Origin: Nilaparvata lugens
Lineage: Eukaryota > Arthropoda > Insecta > Hemiptera > Delphacidae
Assembly (NCBI RefSeq): GCF_014356525.2
Contig: NC_052507.1
Span: forward strand, 47,502,685 to 47,566,684
Length of the DNA stretch: 64,000 bases
Direction of reading: 5' to 3'
This document shows, one piece after another, positions 9,297 through 20,940 of this stretch; position 1 is the stretch's first letter, and every line of letters begins with the position of its first letter. A program made the position numbers and the translations under genes. The notes beneath the pieces were generated by a model. It saw nothing but the letters and a program-made list of their open reading frames with translations. It was not told the DNA's origin and ran no database searches.

Positions 9297-11657
9297 TGTT
9301 TTGTTTTGATTTATTCTTGGCTAGTTTACAGGCTGTGACTTATTTTCCAACCGGCTTAAACACATAATATATTTTTGACTAGAAAGTAATAGCAGTTTAG
9401 GCTTGTAAAATATAATCTCTCTCTATAGACATGTATTTTTTTTACAGTACTAATAATATAAAATTTTCTTTAAAACATATAATTTCTCTTTATTTAAAGC
9501 TATTGATTCCCCAAAAAGTAATACAAATTTCCCTTCGCCAGTTTTCCTCACAACTCGTATAAGTTATCTATAATTTTCAATATGGTTATTGACTTAATTT
9601 CAAATAATTATTCAATGAGCTTGGCTCTCATCATCAGTCCCACGTTGGTACGGCATGTCTTTATGTCACGTTATTCTTTATATTTAAATAACGATTAGCC
9701 TCCTGCTTGGCATCAGTCGGTAAAGCATGAGATTTGATATAATTAGGTCGTGGTTTTCTAATAGTATTCAGTCTTAAAAAATCTTGATAGGCCTAGATAT
9801 GGGCTTCTCCTATAACTCTTGTAATTCAATAAATAATAAATATATATATAAATATGATACTTATACTATAGTGTTGAGGAATAAAAAATAAATTGCACAC
9901 CATGAACGTTCATACATATATTACACAAATAATGCAAAAAATAAATCGAGGCAAGAAATATATAAAGAGCGATAAAAAGAATATAATATAAAAATAGAAC
10001 AATAATTGAAATCAATAAAATATCACAGGCTAACTTTATATTCTAGATTTATGGCACGAATCATTACCATGTGCCTTTATCTTAAAATCATATGCATTCT
10101 GTTGCATGTAGCTGCGATATGCACTTGCTAATACTTGTCGACTTGGACAATTCAATTAAAAATGTGTGCTCTAAGATCAGCTTGATAAATTAGCCACTAA
10201 TAATCCAAATATATATATATATTAAAATCTCTAGTATTTAGTAGATTTATTTGTATCGAATATATATTTTTATCTCAGGGTGCAAGATTCGGCACCTGAC
10301 GGAATAGGTAGAGCCATTCATCTAGTGAATTAGAACTATAATAAATTATCGCAAATTGTATTGCAAAAAATTAAATATTATATGCATATGTTTTAATAGC
10401 CTAGATTTTGTACTTCTTTGATTTAATAGAAATTTCTGAAATATTGATCTATATTTTTCTTTCAAATAAATACCTTTAATACTAATTTTACTTGCGCAAG
10501 TATTATTCTTATTAATTTCTCAATTTATAATAAAACCCTTTCGGCGAGCTAGCTTTGATCATCAGATTAATTCGAAGCACTAGGGCGCCCATCACTAATT
10601 CAAATTTAATCACTCACGTGTCGAAAATCTTCTTGTAAGCCGCCGATGTCGATCCAACTCCATGTGGTCCGGGAATATGGTAGCCGGAACCGTCTCCTCC
10701 AAGGGGTTATAAGTTTAATTCAAAATGAAAATGACTTCTGCTTCACAATAGCATCACGAAGTCCTTTAAGAAATTTAATAATTTACTTTAACTTTAACTT
10801 TTACAAAATCATTAGTAAGGTAATACGCTCTAAAATATTTGGGGTCCTCTTATGGTGGCATTTGGCTGGCGAGTGCTGGTTCTTCTTTTTCAAGTTTTAC
10901 AGATCCTCTTTCCGACTTTCAAATTAGCATAAAATTTAAATATCTTAGTCCTCCGCCATTAGGTTCAAATAGATCTTACAAAAAATGCCAAAATATTGCT
11001 TAGATTGTATGATTAATAATTTCTTTGCATTCGAGCCATATCGATAACATAGATTATACAAAGTTTTAACACAAAATCTAGTACATTTATATAAATATAT
11101 AGAAATATTTTTGAATTGGCCTACAGTTGCCGCCTATTAACTGCCGTTTTACTATTGGTGCATGCAAATTTTATTCGGTATTCATGCGCCTGGTAACTCT
11201 TATTTCCTGAATACATTAAATTATTTTTATTTGGTTTTTTATTTATGCTCTTTACATGCTAGCTAATATTCTATACATTAATATTAATTCCATGCTACTT
11301 AATAATTAGCCACGTGATCAGGTGTTTTTTCACATTGCACACCATCTGATTGCAATAAAGCTCTGCCAAGGGGTTTTGGTCAGATTCTACGTTTCTCGGT
11401 TTGATCGATCTCTAGGTCACCGATCCGTGAATACATGTACCTAACCTCAATCTTCAAATATTTTATATAATAATCTATTTATGAGCAATAAACTTCCTTC
11501 AAATCCTTTTTAGGTTCTTGTACCATTTAGCCAGAACAAGCTGATGCTATCTAATCTTAGTTATTATCTATTTGGCGATATTAGCCAGTTACTTTATTTT
11601 CAGACCTATTACTGTTTCTGTTAGGGCTTTTTATCTGCCCAGATTTAATATGTTACA
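9297..11657 (-). repeat. 5' LTR, full length (2361 bp)
   Basis: On the minus strand it starts TGTAACATATT (11657) and ends AAAACA (9297) directly before the primer-binding site, giving TG...CA termini. The outer 1133 bp are shared with the 3' LTR; the inner 1228 bp (9297-10524) have no second copy in the window. At 2.36 kb it is long for an insect gypsy-type LTR. If the inner boundary were wrong, 9297-10524 would be an unusually long untranslated leader instead. Confidence 0.65.
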
Positions 11658-11849
11658 TCATTTATTCATTTATTCATTTATTCATTTATTCATTATTCAT
11701 TTATTCATTTATTCATTTATTCATTTATTCATTTATTCATTTATCATTTATTCATTTATTCATTTATTCATTTATTCATTATTCATTTATTCATTTATTC
11801 ATTTATTCATTTATTCATTTATTCATTCATTCATTTATTCATTTATTCA
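11658..11849 (-). repeat. TTCATTTA/TTCA microsatellite (LINE tail)
   Basis: About 192 bp of TTCATTTA units with occasional ATTC slippage variants. It lies at the 3' end of a minus-strand LINE remnant, where such simple tails are expected. The long open frame crossing it (11572-11955) is a repeat artefact. Confidence 0.85.
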
Positions 11850-12720
11850 CTACAATATTAAGATAAGTAACATTACACATAATATGCAAGCTCTTTCGAG
11901 CATGACTGCATATGGGAGTATCGAATACATAACATTAAAAAATAATGATGAATAATTATGAATATATAATTATAAACAATTTCACATGATACCAAAAGAA
12001 AAAATATATATATAGAATTCAACAAGAACTAATTTTAATGTTGGAAATCAGAAAGTTTTCCTCTCTTAAATTCTAAATAACACTAATATTATTAAAGCAT
12101 TAAGAACATATGGATGGAGTACTCGAAAAATGATCTTAAGTTACAGCAACGGTACAGTAGCTATGAAAGTGAAGTCTATCACACCACATGAGAAACTTTA
12201 AACAAAGAAAAAACACAATAGAAATATACTACATAATAATGTTGTACATGCTCGCGACATCTTTTCGGGCATAGCAATTAGATAAATTTTTAATCTATGT
12301 TTAAACAGATGTGGTGATCCTATAAGTGATATTTCCCCTTACAGCCTGTTTGAGAATTTACCTTCCAAAAAAAGAAACGACTTGCGGAAAAATGTTGAGT
12401 TAGGCCTTGGAATCCTTATTTGTCCAGCTGCACGAGTCAATGACCCTTGCTCAGCAAAATCTATTGTATTGCCTTGATTGCCACTGGTTCAAAAAAATTG
12501 TAACAGAACCTTGTAAATAAATAAAGATCGGAGACTTAAGATGTTTAGACCTCTGAACTGGTCAGCACGCTCAGCAGGAGGTTCTCGGAACAATGGAAGC
12601 AAGGATCGCTGTAGAGTGATTAGAGGTTTCAAGTGGGTGATGTAGGTGCAACCCCAACATGTTATACCATAAGAAATTCTGGAGTGAGCTAAAGAGAAAT
12701 ATATGTTTTTGAGTAAAGAA
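11658..12720 (-). mobile_element. LINE 3' fragment with (TAAATGAA)n-type tail
   Basis: On the minus strand this is the 3' end of a degraded Jockey/CR1-like LINE. From about 12720 to 12290 it encodes an RT thumb/C-terminal segment with ISYGITCWG and then LTRAAGQIRIPRP motifs, interrupted by at least one stop and a frame change. About 400 bp of 3' UTR follow. The 3' tail is the TTCATTTA array at 11658-11849 (plus-strand view), against which the LTR element's right end is placed. No EN or RT palm remains, so the fragment is inactive. Confidence 0.75.
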
Positions 12721-15388
12721 TTGGGACATAATTCACATATTTCAAGAATTTGAACATTAATATTACTTTCTGGAAAACCTTTTTTCTACAACTGCGTGTA
12801 AAGAGAGAATTTACATACTCAATTCTCTTCGTAGAACAGCTTATTTCTGAGGAGAATCTACTTTTTCGCTCGCTAACCATCTGCGCATGCACAGTAAATT
12901 TCTTTACGCTCGCTATTCATTCGCGCATGCGCAGAAGAGTTTCTTTACGCTCGCTAATCAGCTGATGATAAGCAGCTCGCCAAAAGACAAACCACTTTCG
13001 GTCAGGTCTTAAACTAAAAAGTCAGTAATTGTACCGATTATACAGCCATTATGGATATAATGCTTTGCGTCGTGTGATAACTGTTTTGTGCGAGCAATAA
13101 AGTCATGCATTATAACATCTTGCCAACTTGATATTTCATCTTAATTAAAAAACTTGAAAATAATACCAACAAAATAGCAAATATCTTGAAAATATCACCA
13201 ATAAAAAGGTTTTTTATAGTCTTCTGCACATGCAAGGCAATTTTTTTGCCACAGGCACCAAGCGCAGAAAACTCGTGCATTATGGATATCGATTGAATAT
13301 CAAGATTATAAAACGTCAGAATAACTCATAATACGCCGTTCCAGAGGTTCCACTGTACTTTCATTTTATTCACATTATTCACATTATTGAAGTTCTTGTT
13401 CTTAATTTCATATTTTCCTTTCAAGCTCCTATTTATTGATCTCTTTCAACAATTTGACTCTTATAACCTAAATCGGTAGATGAAAATCTCTTAGTATTTC
13501 AGTAATTCCATAATAAGGAAGGGAAGTCCTAATAAAAGTGACAGCAAAACTTATAACATATTTTAATAACGTTAGGATAACCCTCAACTTCAGCTCAAAA
13601 ATTCATTTCAAATATGTTTGTTTTTTGACTTCATCAAGCTTCAAACATGAACAAGCCATAATTATTTCCTGTTGAGAGAATATACACAATGAACTTCCAC
13701 TGAAATGAATGCAGCATTCAAGATTAGGCTGTAGTTGAGTAATCACAGACAACAGGAAAACGTCTGCGCGTTCAAGGTAAATTACATTTTGAAAACTAGA
13801 TGCGAACAAGCGCAAATTTAGCACCGGACAGCGCAGAGAAAAGTAATTAGTGAGAGAACTCAAGGCGGCAGTCCATCAAATGGGCTTCCGTTCTACTTTA
13901 ACTTTTCCAATTAAGGTCCAGAGCAATGGTGGAACAGAAAATCTGCTTTGCAGGTGATCGCTTTGAGAGCTATAGCATCTAGCAGCGGTGGAAGCAGTGA
14001 AAGAGTCGTCGATTGGTAGTCGATGATTGTGTGAAAGGAAATTGTCGCCAGCCTAGGAAGTCGAGCCTATTTGGCGCTCATTCCCTGCAAATTGCACAAT
14101 CCACGCTGCAAATTGTCTTCTGGTCCTTTGTCTGAACCAATCTGCAAATGAGATTTCGCGCGCTCATGCACTCTCTCACATTTCCTCTCACCCCATCCTA
14201 GAAAACCTTTTCCTGAAAATTTCTATCCACTACAGGTTAATGAGATACGGAAAAACTTTTCTCCCTCCTTCGTTTCCTGGCAGGTTAATCGACGCACCTC
14301 TCCCCACCCCTATCGCCCAACTCCCACACACCTCAATCCCGCGGGCAGTTCATCTCCAGTGTTATTTATCTCGGCCAAAAAATGAAAGCATTCAAACTCC
14401 ATTCTCCAACTCAGTCATTTGTTCAGTGAAACAGTGACATTTTCTTGTCTTTTGTGCTGGCTTTCTACCACTGTATGTAACAATGGAACTGTGGAACAGA
14501 TTAAAATTTACTATTGCTTTTGTTTTCATATTTGTATTGTTTTCTGGTTGTTGTTGTGAGATGGTTTTGTGGATTATCTTTCTATGACGGTGAAAAGTAC
14601 TGGAGAAATGGTTCACTCTTTGGCTGCTGGAATCTTGTGTATTAAGTCAATTCAAAAGCATGAATGGAATGAATATGTTATGGGATTATGTTCAGATTAC
14701 CTTCGCTATATTCATGAGGACTATTAACTTCTTGTAAAAACAAAGAAATTTCATCACGAGAATTAATTTTTTTGAGAAGCAGACATTATTCCATGAAGTC
14801 CGTAGGCTATGTTTTGAAAGTTTGTAAAATTATTTTTATATTGGTAAGCTGTGCATAGAATAAGTTGTGCATTTAGTAGAATAATTGAAAATATTGTTTC
14901 TCTTAGATATATTATATCCCTTTGATGTTTAGAGCAGAAAAATTCCAACTCTAAAAAATGGGGTCTTTGTTTTTGTTAAATTATAAAAATATCGACTTGT
15001 CCCTGTACCTGAGACCTGTAACTCTGGTCTTCTTCCCCTCAATGTAGGGGCATTGGAAGTTTTATAATCGTTTGAAGGCGAGTGAGCTTTTTCATTTCAA
15101 CTATACTTGAAACAAAAGTCTCTAATTGTTAACTAATGTTAACTTAGATCACTTGTATTCATTGGAGAATATTAGAAATCAAAATATTACTTTGGAAGAT
15201 CAATGTTACTTGAGATTCTACATACATCAATGGGTTATTGAGATGTGTGCTAACGATTCAGCGAGGTACCTTATCGTGAGATGAATCAATTTATTAATGT
15301 ATCCTCATTTAATTTGCTGTAAAACAGAATGTCCAATAAAAAAAATGTAAACTGTACTAATACTCCAGTCAACGAATGATCATAGAGT
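12721..15388. other. No gene recognised
   Basis: Mixed AT-rich sequence. It holds the CGCTCGCT repeats near 12867-12960 and a moderately GC-richer stretch at about 13860-14360. Open frames are short and none shows a family motif. A palindrome-like TTTTTTTGCC region and a CATTATGGATAT motif recur at about 13050 and 13280, but I cannot assign them. Confidence 0.35.
12867..12960 (+). repeat. Three CGCTCGCT units spaced 40-41 bp, with GCGCATGC motifs
   Basis: CGCTCGCTA occurs at 12867, 12907 and 12948. The first two are followed about 10 bp later by GCGCATGCAC and GCGCATGCGCAG. The latter matches the palindromic NRF-1 type site (GCGCATGCGC) known from animal promoters. No adjacent gene is visible, so promoter activity is only a possibility. 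Confidence 0.5.
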
Positions 15389-16383
15389 GGAAAGTTTGGA
15401 ACACAATTTTCAACTTAACAGCTCTTTTAAGGATAGTAAGAGGATTAACATGGCAAAAGTCCTCATTCCTACCCCCTGTGCTGAAGGGGTGGGGGTGTTT
15501 TGAAAGTACCATTTTTTCATTTTTCGCATATATCTCGGAAACTATGCATCTTATGAACATTTGTATCTTGTGCAAAATTGGAGCTTACAAAATTTTCAAC
15601 AAGTTTTGTCTGTTACATTTCTTCCATATTGTTTCATCTCTCATAGTTTCTGAGATATCCGCTCTTGAAAGTGAGACATTTTTTTAAAAAACACTTCTGC
15701 CTCCAATTTTTTCATCTTTTCGGCCTTATAATTTTTGAACGATTGATGAAAAAAATCCGTGCTGATTATGAGCTGATAGAGCATCAAATTACCTTCAATT
15801 TGATGTTTATTTCCACTATTTCACGCATTTCTCTATGACTGTGGCAGCAGTTTTAGTGTTGAGAGTGAAATTTTCTGTTCAGCAACAATAGATCAGTTGA
15901 CAATGAGATTTGGAGGGAATGTTTGGAACACAATTTTCGACTTTGCAGCTTTGTTAAGACTAGTTTGGAGTGAAAAATCTCAACCCCTACATCATGTGCT
16001 GAAGGGATGAGGGTGGTTTGAAAGTTGCATTTTCCACTTATTACTTATATGCTTATATCTTGGAAACAATGTGTTCTATTGACATAATTAACTACATAAA
16101 AAAAGCTTAATAAATTTCCTACACGTTTTGTTCTGTAGACGTTTTCGATAAATCCGATAGTTTTCGAGATATTTATGTTCTAAAGTGATGCATTTCGAAA
16201 AACCTGTTTTTCTTTCATTTTTCGCTCTTTCAAGTCCAATAACTTTACAACAATTGATGGAACAAGAAAGTGCTAATTACGAGATTGTGAAGCATTGAGT
16301 TATCTTCCATTTTATGTATAATTCGACTATTTCACGTATTCCCATACGACTTTTGCAGCAGTTTTAGTTTTGAGTGTTTTTGT
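15389..16383 (+). repeat. Diverged tandem duplication, ~0.5 kb unit
   Basis: Two related copies run about 15389-15877 and 15917-16383. Both begin with TTTGGAACACAATTTTC and contain GTGCTGAAGG (then GGTGRGGGTG), a TATATCTYGGAAAC segment, and end near GCAGCAGTTTTAGT. They differ by many substitutions and small indels, so the duplication is old. There is no coding potential. This looks like a non-autonomous repeat family, of unknown class. Confidence 0.65.
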
Positions 16384-16834
16384 TTGGTAGGGATTTTAGA
16401 AATACCCCTGTAGTCCAGTCAATATAGACATAAAAAAGGGGGTGTGCTTGCAATTCATATTGTAGTTCTGATTTTTTAATATATTATTTGGGTACATAAG
16501 TGAAGTCTAGAGCCAATTTCTTCATGCAAAATTTCCTTGTGCTAGATACAGGGTGGCCCAAAAACCTCGTATTTTCGGCTCATTTTCCAGTTTTCAGCTA
16601 TTTTTGCCAAATCTCGTAATCGGGAAGAAAACTTTGCTCCCGCTTTTTTCTAGGATTATAAAATTCTGAATAAAATGAGATCATTCGGAGCTCTTTATCT
16701 CCAATGAGTACTGAGTTATGAATTTTTTTCAAAAATGGGTGAAATATGAAGAAAAAAATCAATTTTGATGAATTTTAGTTTTTGATCATTAATAGCGCGC
16801 AATAATATGCGCATTTCACAAAACTTTTCATTAT
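16384..16834. other. Unassigned; CAGGGTGGCCCAAAA-type motif
   Basis: No gene. ACAGGGTGGCCCAAAAACCT starts at 16548 and resembles the CAGGGTGKCCCAAAA motif seen at the ends of several insect transposons. No matching inverted copy was found nearby, so the element type is open. Confidence 0.3.
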
Positions 16835-17572
16835 TCAAAAACATATTTTAAAAACTATTCTAGGCAAACCCAGACTTTTTCCAACAAAAGATTTATTCAG
16901 GGAGTTCAAGGCTTTAACAGTTCGACAACTTTTCATAAAAAATTTGGTACTATATATTATAAAAAATAAAAATTTATTTGAACCTCGAGAATCTCTTTTG
17001 GGCTTGCGCACCGCGCGAGACATTTTCCAATTTGTCAGAATGGACTTGAATGTGTGTAGGAGACAGTTTTCTTATATTTCCAATAAATTAATAAACCACA
17101 TCCCCTTAAATATTCTTGTAAAAACAAACATAAACCAAAGGCTTAGATCAGACATAGATAAATGGATGATAGCAAATAAAATCTAGGAAAAATTGTTTTA
17201 AATAAACTAATTTTCGTCTACTCCATGGTTGCAGTTGACTTACCTACCTCTTACCGTTCTCTTCTTCTTCATTCTCCTTCTTCATCTTCTTCTTTCTTCT
17301 TGGCCTTTTCCGTCTTTTCTCCTTCCGTTCCTTTATTTTTAGTATCCTCTTTATTATTAAGTACTAGTTTTTATTCTGTATTTTTTTCAAGAAATTTGTT
17401 TTGGATCATTTTTGTTAGATATTTTTGAAAAACATTTATATTGCAACTCACACCTGCGCACAGGGTTTCTTTGCAGGTGTAGATTCTTGTATATATAGAT
17501 ATTTTTTTTTGTCTTGAAAGTGTTGTATATTTTTTTGAGAATCAATAAATTTGAATTTGAATTTGAATTTGA
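16835..17572 (+). mobile_element. LINE 3' fragment with (TTTGAA)n tail
   Basis: The reading frame from about 16866 to 17186 encodes the last ~105 residues of a LINE RT. It contains LFREFKALTVRQLFIKN followed by an RSDIDKW-like ending, typical of the thumb/C-terminus of Jockey/CR1-group proteins. A pyrimidine-rich 3' UTR follows (17190-17540), then AATAAATTTGAATTTGAATT repeats to 17572. This is a 5'-truncated dead copy; its left boundary is uncertain. Confidence 0.72.
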
Positions 17573-18149
17573 ATATCTCACGATTGTTACCATTTAGACG
17601 TATAATCCAAAATCCCTCTAAGCGTATTTTTGTGCTCTACAATCTGAGATCAGGTAGAGCGCTCTATCTCATATAGATTTCCAGGTACACCTGACAACAA
17701 TGCTCCTTGTATTGTGAAAAACACCTAATTTTCAGCTTCAAACATCATCACCAACTATATTGTCCTCACATTGACATTTCGCACAATGAAATAATAGGTT
17801 CATGATATCAAGTTTTATGAGAATCACCCGTTAGATGCACTTCATTTCGGTATTTCCTAGAGGAGAGGCGCGCTCAAGGACACCTCAAGGATCAAAATTT
17901 CAAACACTCATAACTTTTGACACAGTGCTCAGATTTCATCGTACTACACTTCATTCTTCTCGTCAAGGCGGTGCAAATTCATGCATCATAAGTCGAATGC
18001 GGTCGATGAATGGAAAATTTATTGTTGAGTATACTTAAGCCAATATTTCAATACCCAAAAATGGCCAAAAATCAGAATTGATCTCCGGCTACTTAGTTAT
18101 TAAGACAAAAAATATTTTTCAACAATAATAATGATAGAAATAACAGAGT
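17573..18149. other. No gene recognised
   Basis: No convincing coding frame, repeat or RNA. Sequence composition is ordinary for the window. Confidence 0.3.
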
Positions 18150-18930
18150 AATGCACATGGATGTTCCTGATATCAGTTGCAGGGTGTGTCATAGAGCACC
18201 AGAGACGATCATGCACATCCTGTCTTCTTGTTGTGTGCATGCAACTGCAGGCTACATCCATTGACATAATGCTGCTCTGCGAGTGCTCTATTACCATCTT
18301 AGACACTCATATGGTATCGACAAAACACCAGTGCTGCCTTATGCCCCAGGGTAGATTGAATCTGTTGTGGGGAATGAGAGGTGCCGAATTTATTGGAATT
18401 ACTCATTTTCCACCACCAGGCTTTTAAGAGCCACAAAGCCTGATGTTGTCCTCCTTGACATCACTTAGAAGATAATGTATGTCATTGAGTATTCAGCACC
18501 AGCTGAGGGTAACATTGTCACCAAAGAGGAGGAAAAACAGACGAAATATCATGACCTATTAATTAATGAAGCTGCGCAGGCTAAACACAGGCTACTCTGT
18601 GAGAATGGTGGTTTTGATTGTAGGTGTACTGGGGGGCATGAGACCCTCATTTTTGGCCAACCTTAGAACGATTCCAGCCTGTGAGAGACCTGCAGCTGTG
18701 ATTGCAGGTCAGATGCAGGAGGCTGTCATTCTTGGTTCATGACGTCTACTCAGAGCAAACGATTTAATGGTAACGGACCCAGTATGATTGTTTACCACAT
18801 GGACATGTGGAGCAGTCACTCTGGTAAATTCGCTTGTCACTCTTCCTTGGGGAGCCCAGGGAAAGGGTGGTCAAGCAAAACCTCAACAGGGAATAATAAT
18901 AATAATAGTAATAATAATAATAATAATCCT
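18150..18930 (+). pseudogene. LINE remnant with zinc knuckle and restriction-like endonuclease
   Basis: Conceptual translation gives a CRVCHRAPETIMHILSSC knuckle (CX2C...HX4C layout, near 18178-18231). After stops it gives KPDVVLLDI (near 18440) and then YVIEYSAPAEGNIVTKEEEK ending KYHDL. The PD...E/D-x-x-PAE...KEEEK...KY arrangement is that of the C-terminal restriction-like endonuclease of R2/NeSL-type LINEs and differs from the AP-type endonucleases of the other LINEs here. Several stops and a frame change make it a pseudogene. An (AAT)n tract at about 18893-18933 may be its 3' tail. No RT core is left. Confidence 0.65.
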
Positions 18931-18933
18931 TTT
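18893..18933 (+). repeat. (AAT)n microsatellite
   Basis: AATAATAATAATAATAGT followed by further AAT units. It is placed at the 3' end of a plus-strand LINE remnant, so it is probably its tail. Confidence 0.8.
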
Positions 18934-18939
18934 TTTCCT

Positions 18940-20045
18940 TTCCTTTTTCCTTCGTCCTGGTACCCCCAGATGAAGGGAGTTTATTATAGAAAATATAACA
19001 AACAAAAATGAAAAATACACTTATAAAAAGAAATCTTACGAACAAAAAAATGAAGAATAATTAAAAAATCAAGAATGACAAATGATAAGAAAATTCCTTT
19101 TCAGTGGAAAATTTCAAAAATTATAAACCAGACGAGATATAAATTCTCCAAAACCTTCTAAAGAAGGTTTGACTGGAGGAGTCAAGTTTTACATTATATT
19201 GAAAAAAAACATAGAAATAGTACATTGATATAATCAATCAGTGATCCCAAAATGATAGTTTTTAATTCAAATCATATCAAAAGAAAAATAGTTGTAAATC
19301 TTAAGTGGAAAAAAAATTTATTGATAATAATTCATTTAATTGTATTGTGTAGCAATATGTAGCAATAGTATAATGAAACAATGGGATTTCAGTTGTTGCT
19401 GATCACAAATAATTATACACAAGACAAAAATCATGAAGATCATTCAAATTCACTCAAATTATTTTACATAGAGTGTTTCATCTTATCTTTAACAATTGAA
19501 ATTCTATCCAGACAAATTAAATCATCTGGCAACTCATTGGAAATAGTTGGTACAAGATAACTAAGTTCACATTTACCATGATAATTATTGTATTCGGGCA
19601 CAATAAACCTCTTATATGAAGCACCTTGTCTTCGCTCATGCAAAATTCTACTTGAGGTTTTATAGTTATTAGAAAAATAATTATTTAATAAGATATCATA
19701 TCTGAAAAGATCGTTTACAGGAAGAATGCTATATTTTTTAAACAAATTTGGCTTAGGGTAACTCTCTTATTTTGAATGAACTATTTTCAGCAAGGAATTT
19801 TGTAATATCTTAACTCTATCAATTTCATAGTCACTTGCATTACCCCAAACATTGACACCGTCCGTTTCTAACTACGGATTCAGCTAGGGCTTTATGAACA
19901 ACTATCAATGTCTTCTTTGAGACAGATCGCTGTAAGTTATATAAACCAAATAGACATGAGCAAAGACGCTGGCATACACTATCAATGTGAGGACCCCACT
20001 TTAAACAATCATCAATGAAAATACCAAGATACTGATGTAGGCTAT
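18940..20045 (-). pseudogene. LINE RT C-terminal remnant
   Basis: On the minus strand, from about 20040, translation gives YLGIFIDDCLKWGPHI, CQRLCSCLFGLYNLQR and KKTLIVVHKALAES. After a frame break it gives ILQNSLLKIVHSK, then an open stretch (19745-19464) with FRYDILLNNYF and NELPDDLICL. This is the post-palm to C-terminal part of a Jockey/CR1-group RT. At least two stops or frame changes break it. About 500 bp at 18940-19463 are its likely 3' UTR. Confidence 0.7.
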
Positions 20046-20061
20046 TCCTACGTGGATATCA

Positions 20062-20247
20062 TGTGAGCACGGTTGTCAAGGTACTTGCTTTAGCAACGAA
20101 CGTTTACAAGTGAATAACTAGTTGAAGTTCGAGTTTTATGAAGAGTTTTATGAGATACGTTCAAAGATGATGTTATTTTTATTTTTATCTTGTTCGATGT
20201 AAACTTTAAATGAATAAAGTGACAATTAAAAAAGCACATTGACAACA
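20062..20247 (+). repeat. Short LTR (186 bp)
   Basis: It starts TGTGAGCACGG, ends TTGACAACA, carries AATAAA near 20212, and is followed at once by TTGGTGTCAGAAGAGGG, a primer-binding-site sequence typical of insect Ty3/gypsy elements. No partner LTR is seen in the window. Confidence 0.6.
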
Positions 20248-20940
20248 TTGGTGTCAGAAGAGGGATAGAATCATTAAAAAAAATTGTGCTAAAAGTTGGT
20301 TACACAGAAAAAAGTTTTGCATGAAAACAAGAGCAAGATCAAAAATGGAGATGGAAGCATTCAACGAGATGGTTAATTCGATAAAAGAAGGTATGCTAGG
20401 ATTTGTATCTAATATGGGACAAAATTTGCAACAGGAAATCGAGGAAAGTTTTAAAACAGTTTGAAATTGGTTAAGTTAGTGTTGATGGAGAAAAGAAAAG
20501 ATGCTGGATGACTTTTAGAAGAATCATGACCATTGGTTTGCTCTGGACTTTGATGAGCCTTTTAGGTTGACTCTGAGATATATAAATGACATTGTTAGTG
20601 TGCCACAAGTTAAAGTGATTTACTCAGAGGGGAATCTGATCATGTTACAAGAGATACAACCGATTGGAGTCAATGTTTTTGTAGCCTGGTTTGACTGATT
20701 TTAAAAATTTAGGAATTTTAAAACAAGATTTTATTAATTTAAATTTCTTCCTGATGAAGAACAATTTCAATCAAATAGATAAATTTATTGAGAATGATTC
20801 GACTGATTGTGATATGGATCCCACTTTGTCACAGTATTCTGATCACAGATATCCATACAGAAGGCATTTGCTGCCAACTTGATTTTCATCGTCTCAGCCA
20901 CAAATTAATACACACAGGTTACAACCAAGATTTATCTAGT
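20248..20940 (+). pseudogene. Degraded gag leader of LTR element
   Basis: After the primer-binding site, an ATG at 20321 opens a frame for about 47 codons (starts MKTRARSKMEMEAFNEMVNS) with a Gag-like charged, helical composition, and then meets a stop. Downstream to about 20940 only short frames remain, one of 63 codons at 20691-20882 with Asn/Asp-rich composition. It could be degenerate gag or pol, but I cannot align it to a named domain. Confidence 0.4.

Larger units (their letters stand above)
3742..11657 (-). mobile_element. gag-only LTR retrotransposon (Ty3/gypsy-like)
   Basis: Read on the minus strand the element runs 5' LTR (9297-11657), primer-binding site (9281-9296), gag ORF (9124-5873), a ~1 kb non-coding stretch, a purine-rich tract and a truncated 3' LTR (4874-3742). 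The 1133 bp shared by the two LTRs align without gaps at a constant offset of 6783; I counted about six mismatches by eye. This suggests a recent insertion. No protease, RT, RNase H or integrase motif is present in any frame between the LTRs. The copy therefore looks non-autonomous, like gag-only (TR-GAG-type) elements known from other lineages. The flanks are LINE sequence on both sides; a target-site duplication cannot be checked because the left end is missing. Confidence 0.82.
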
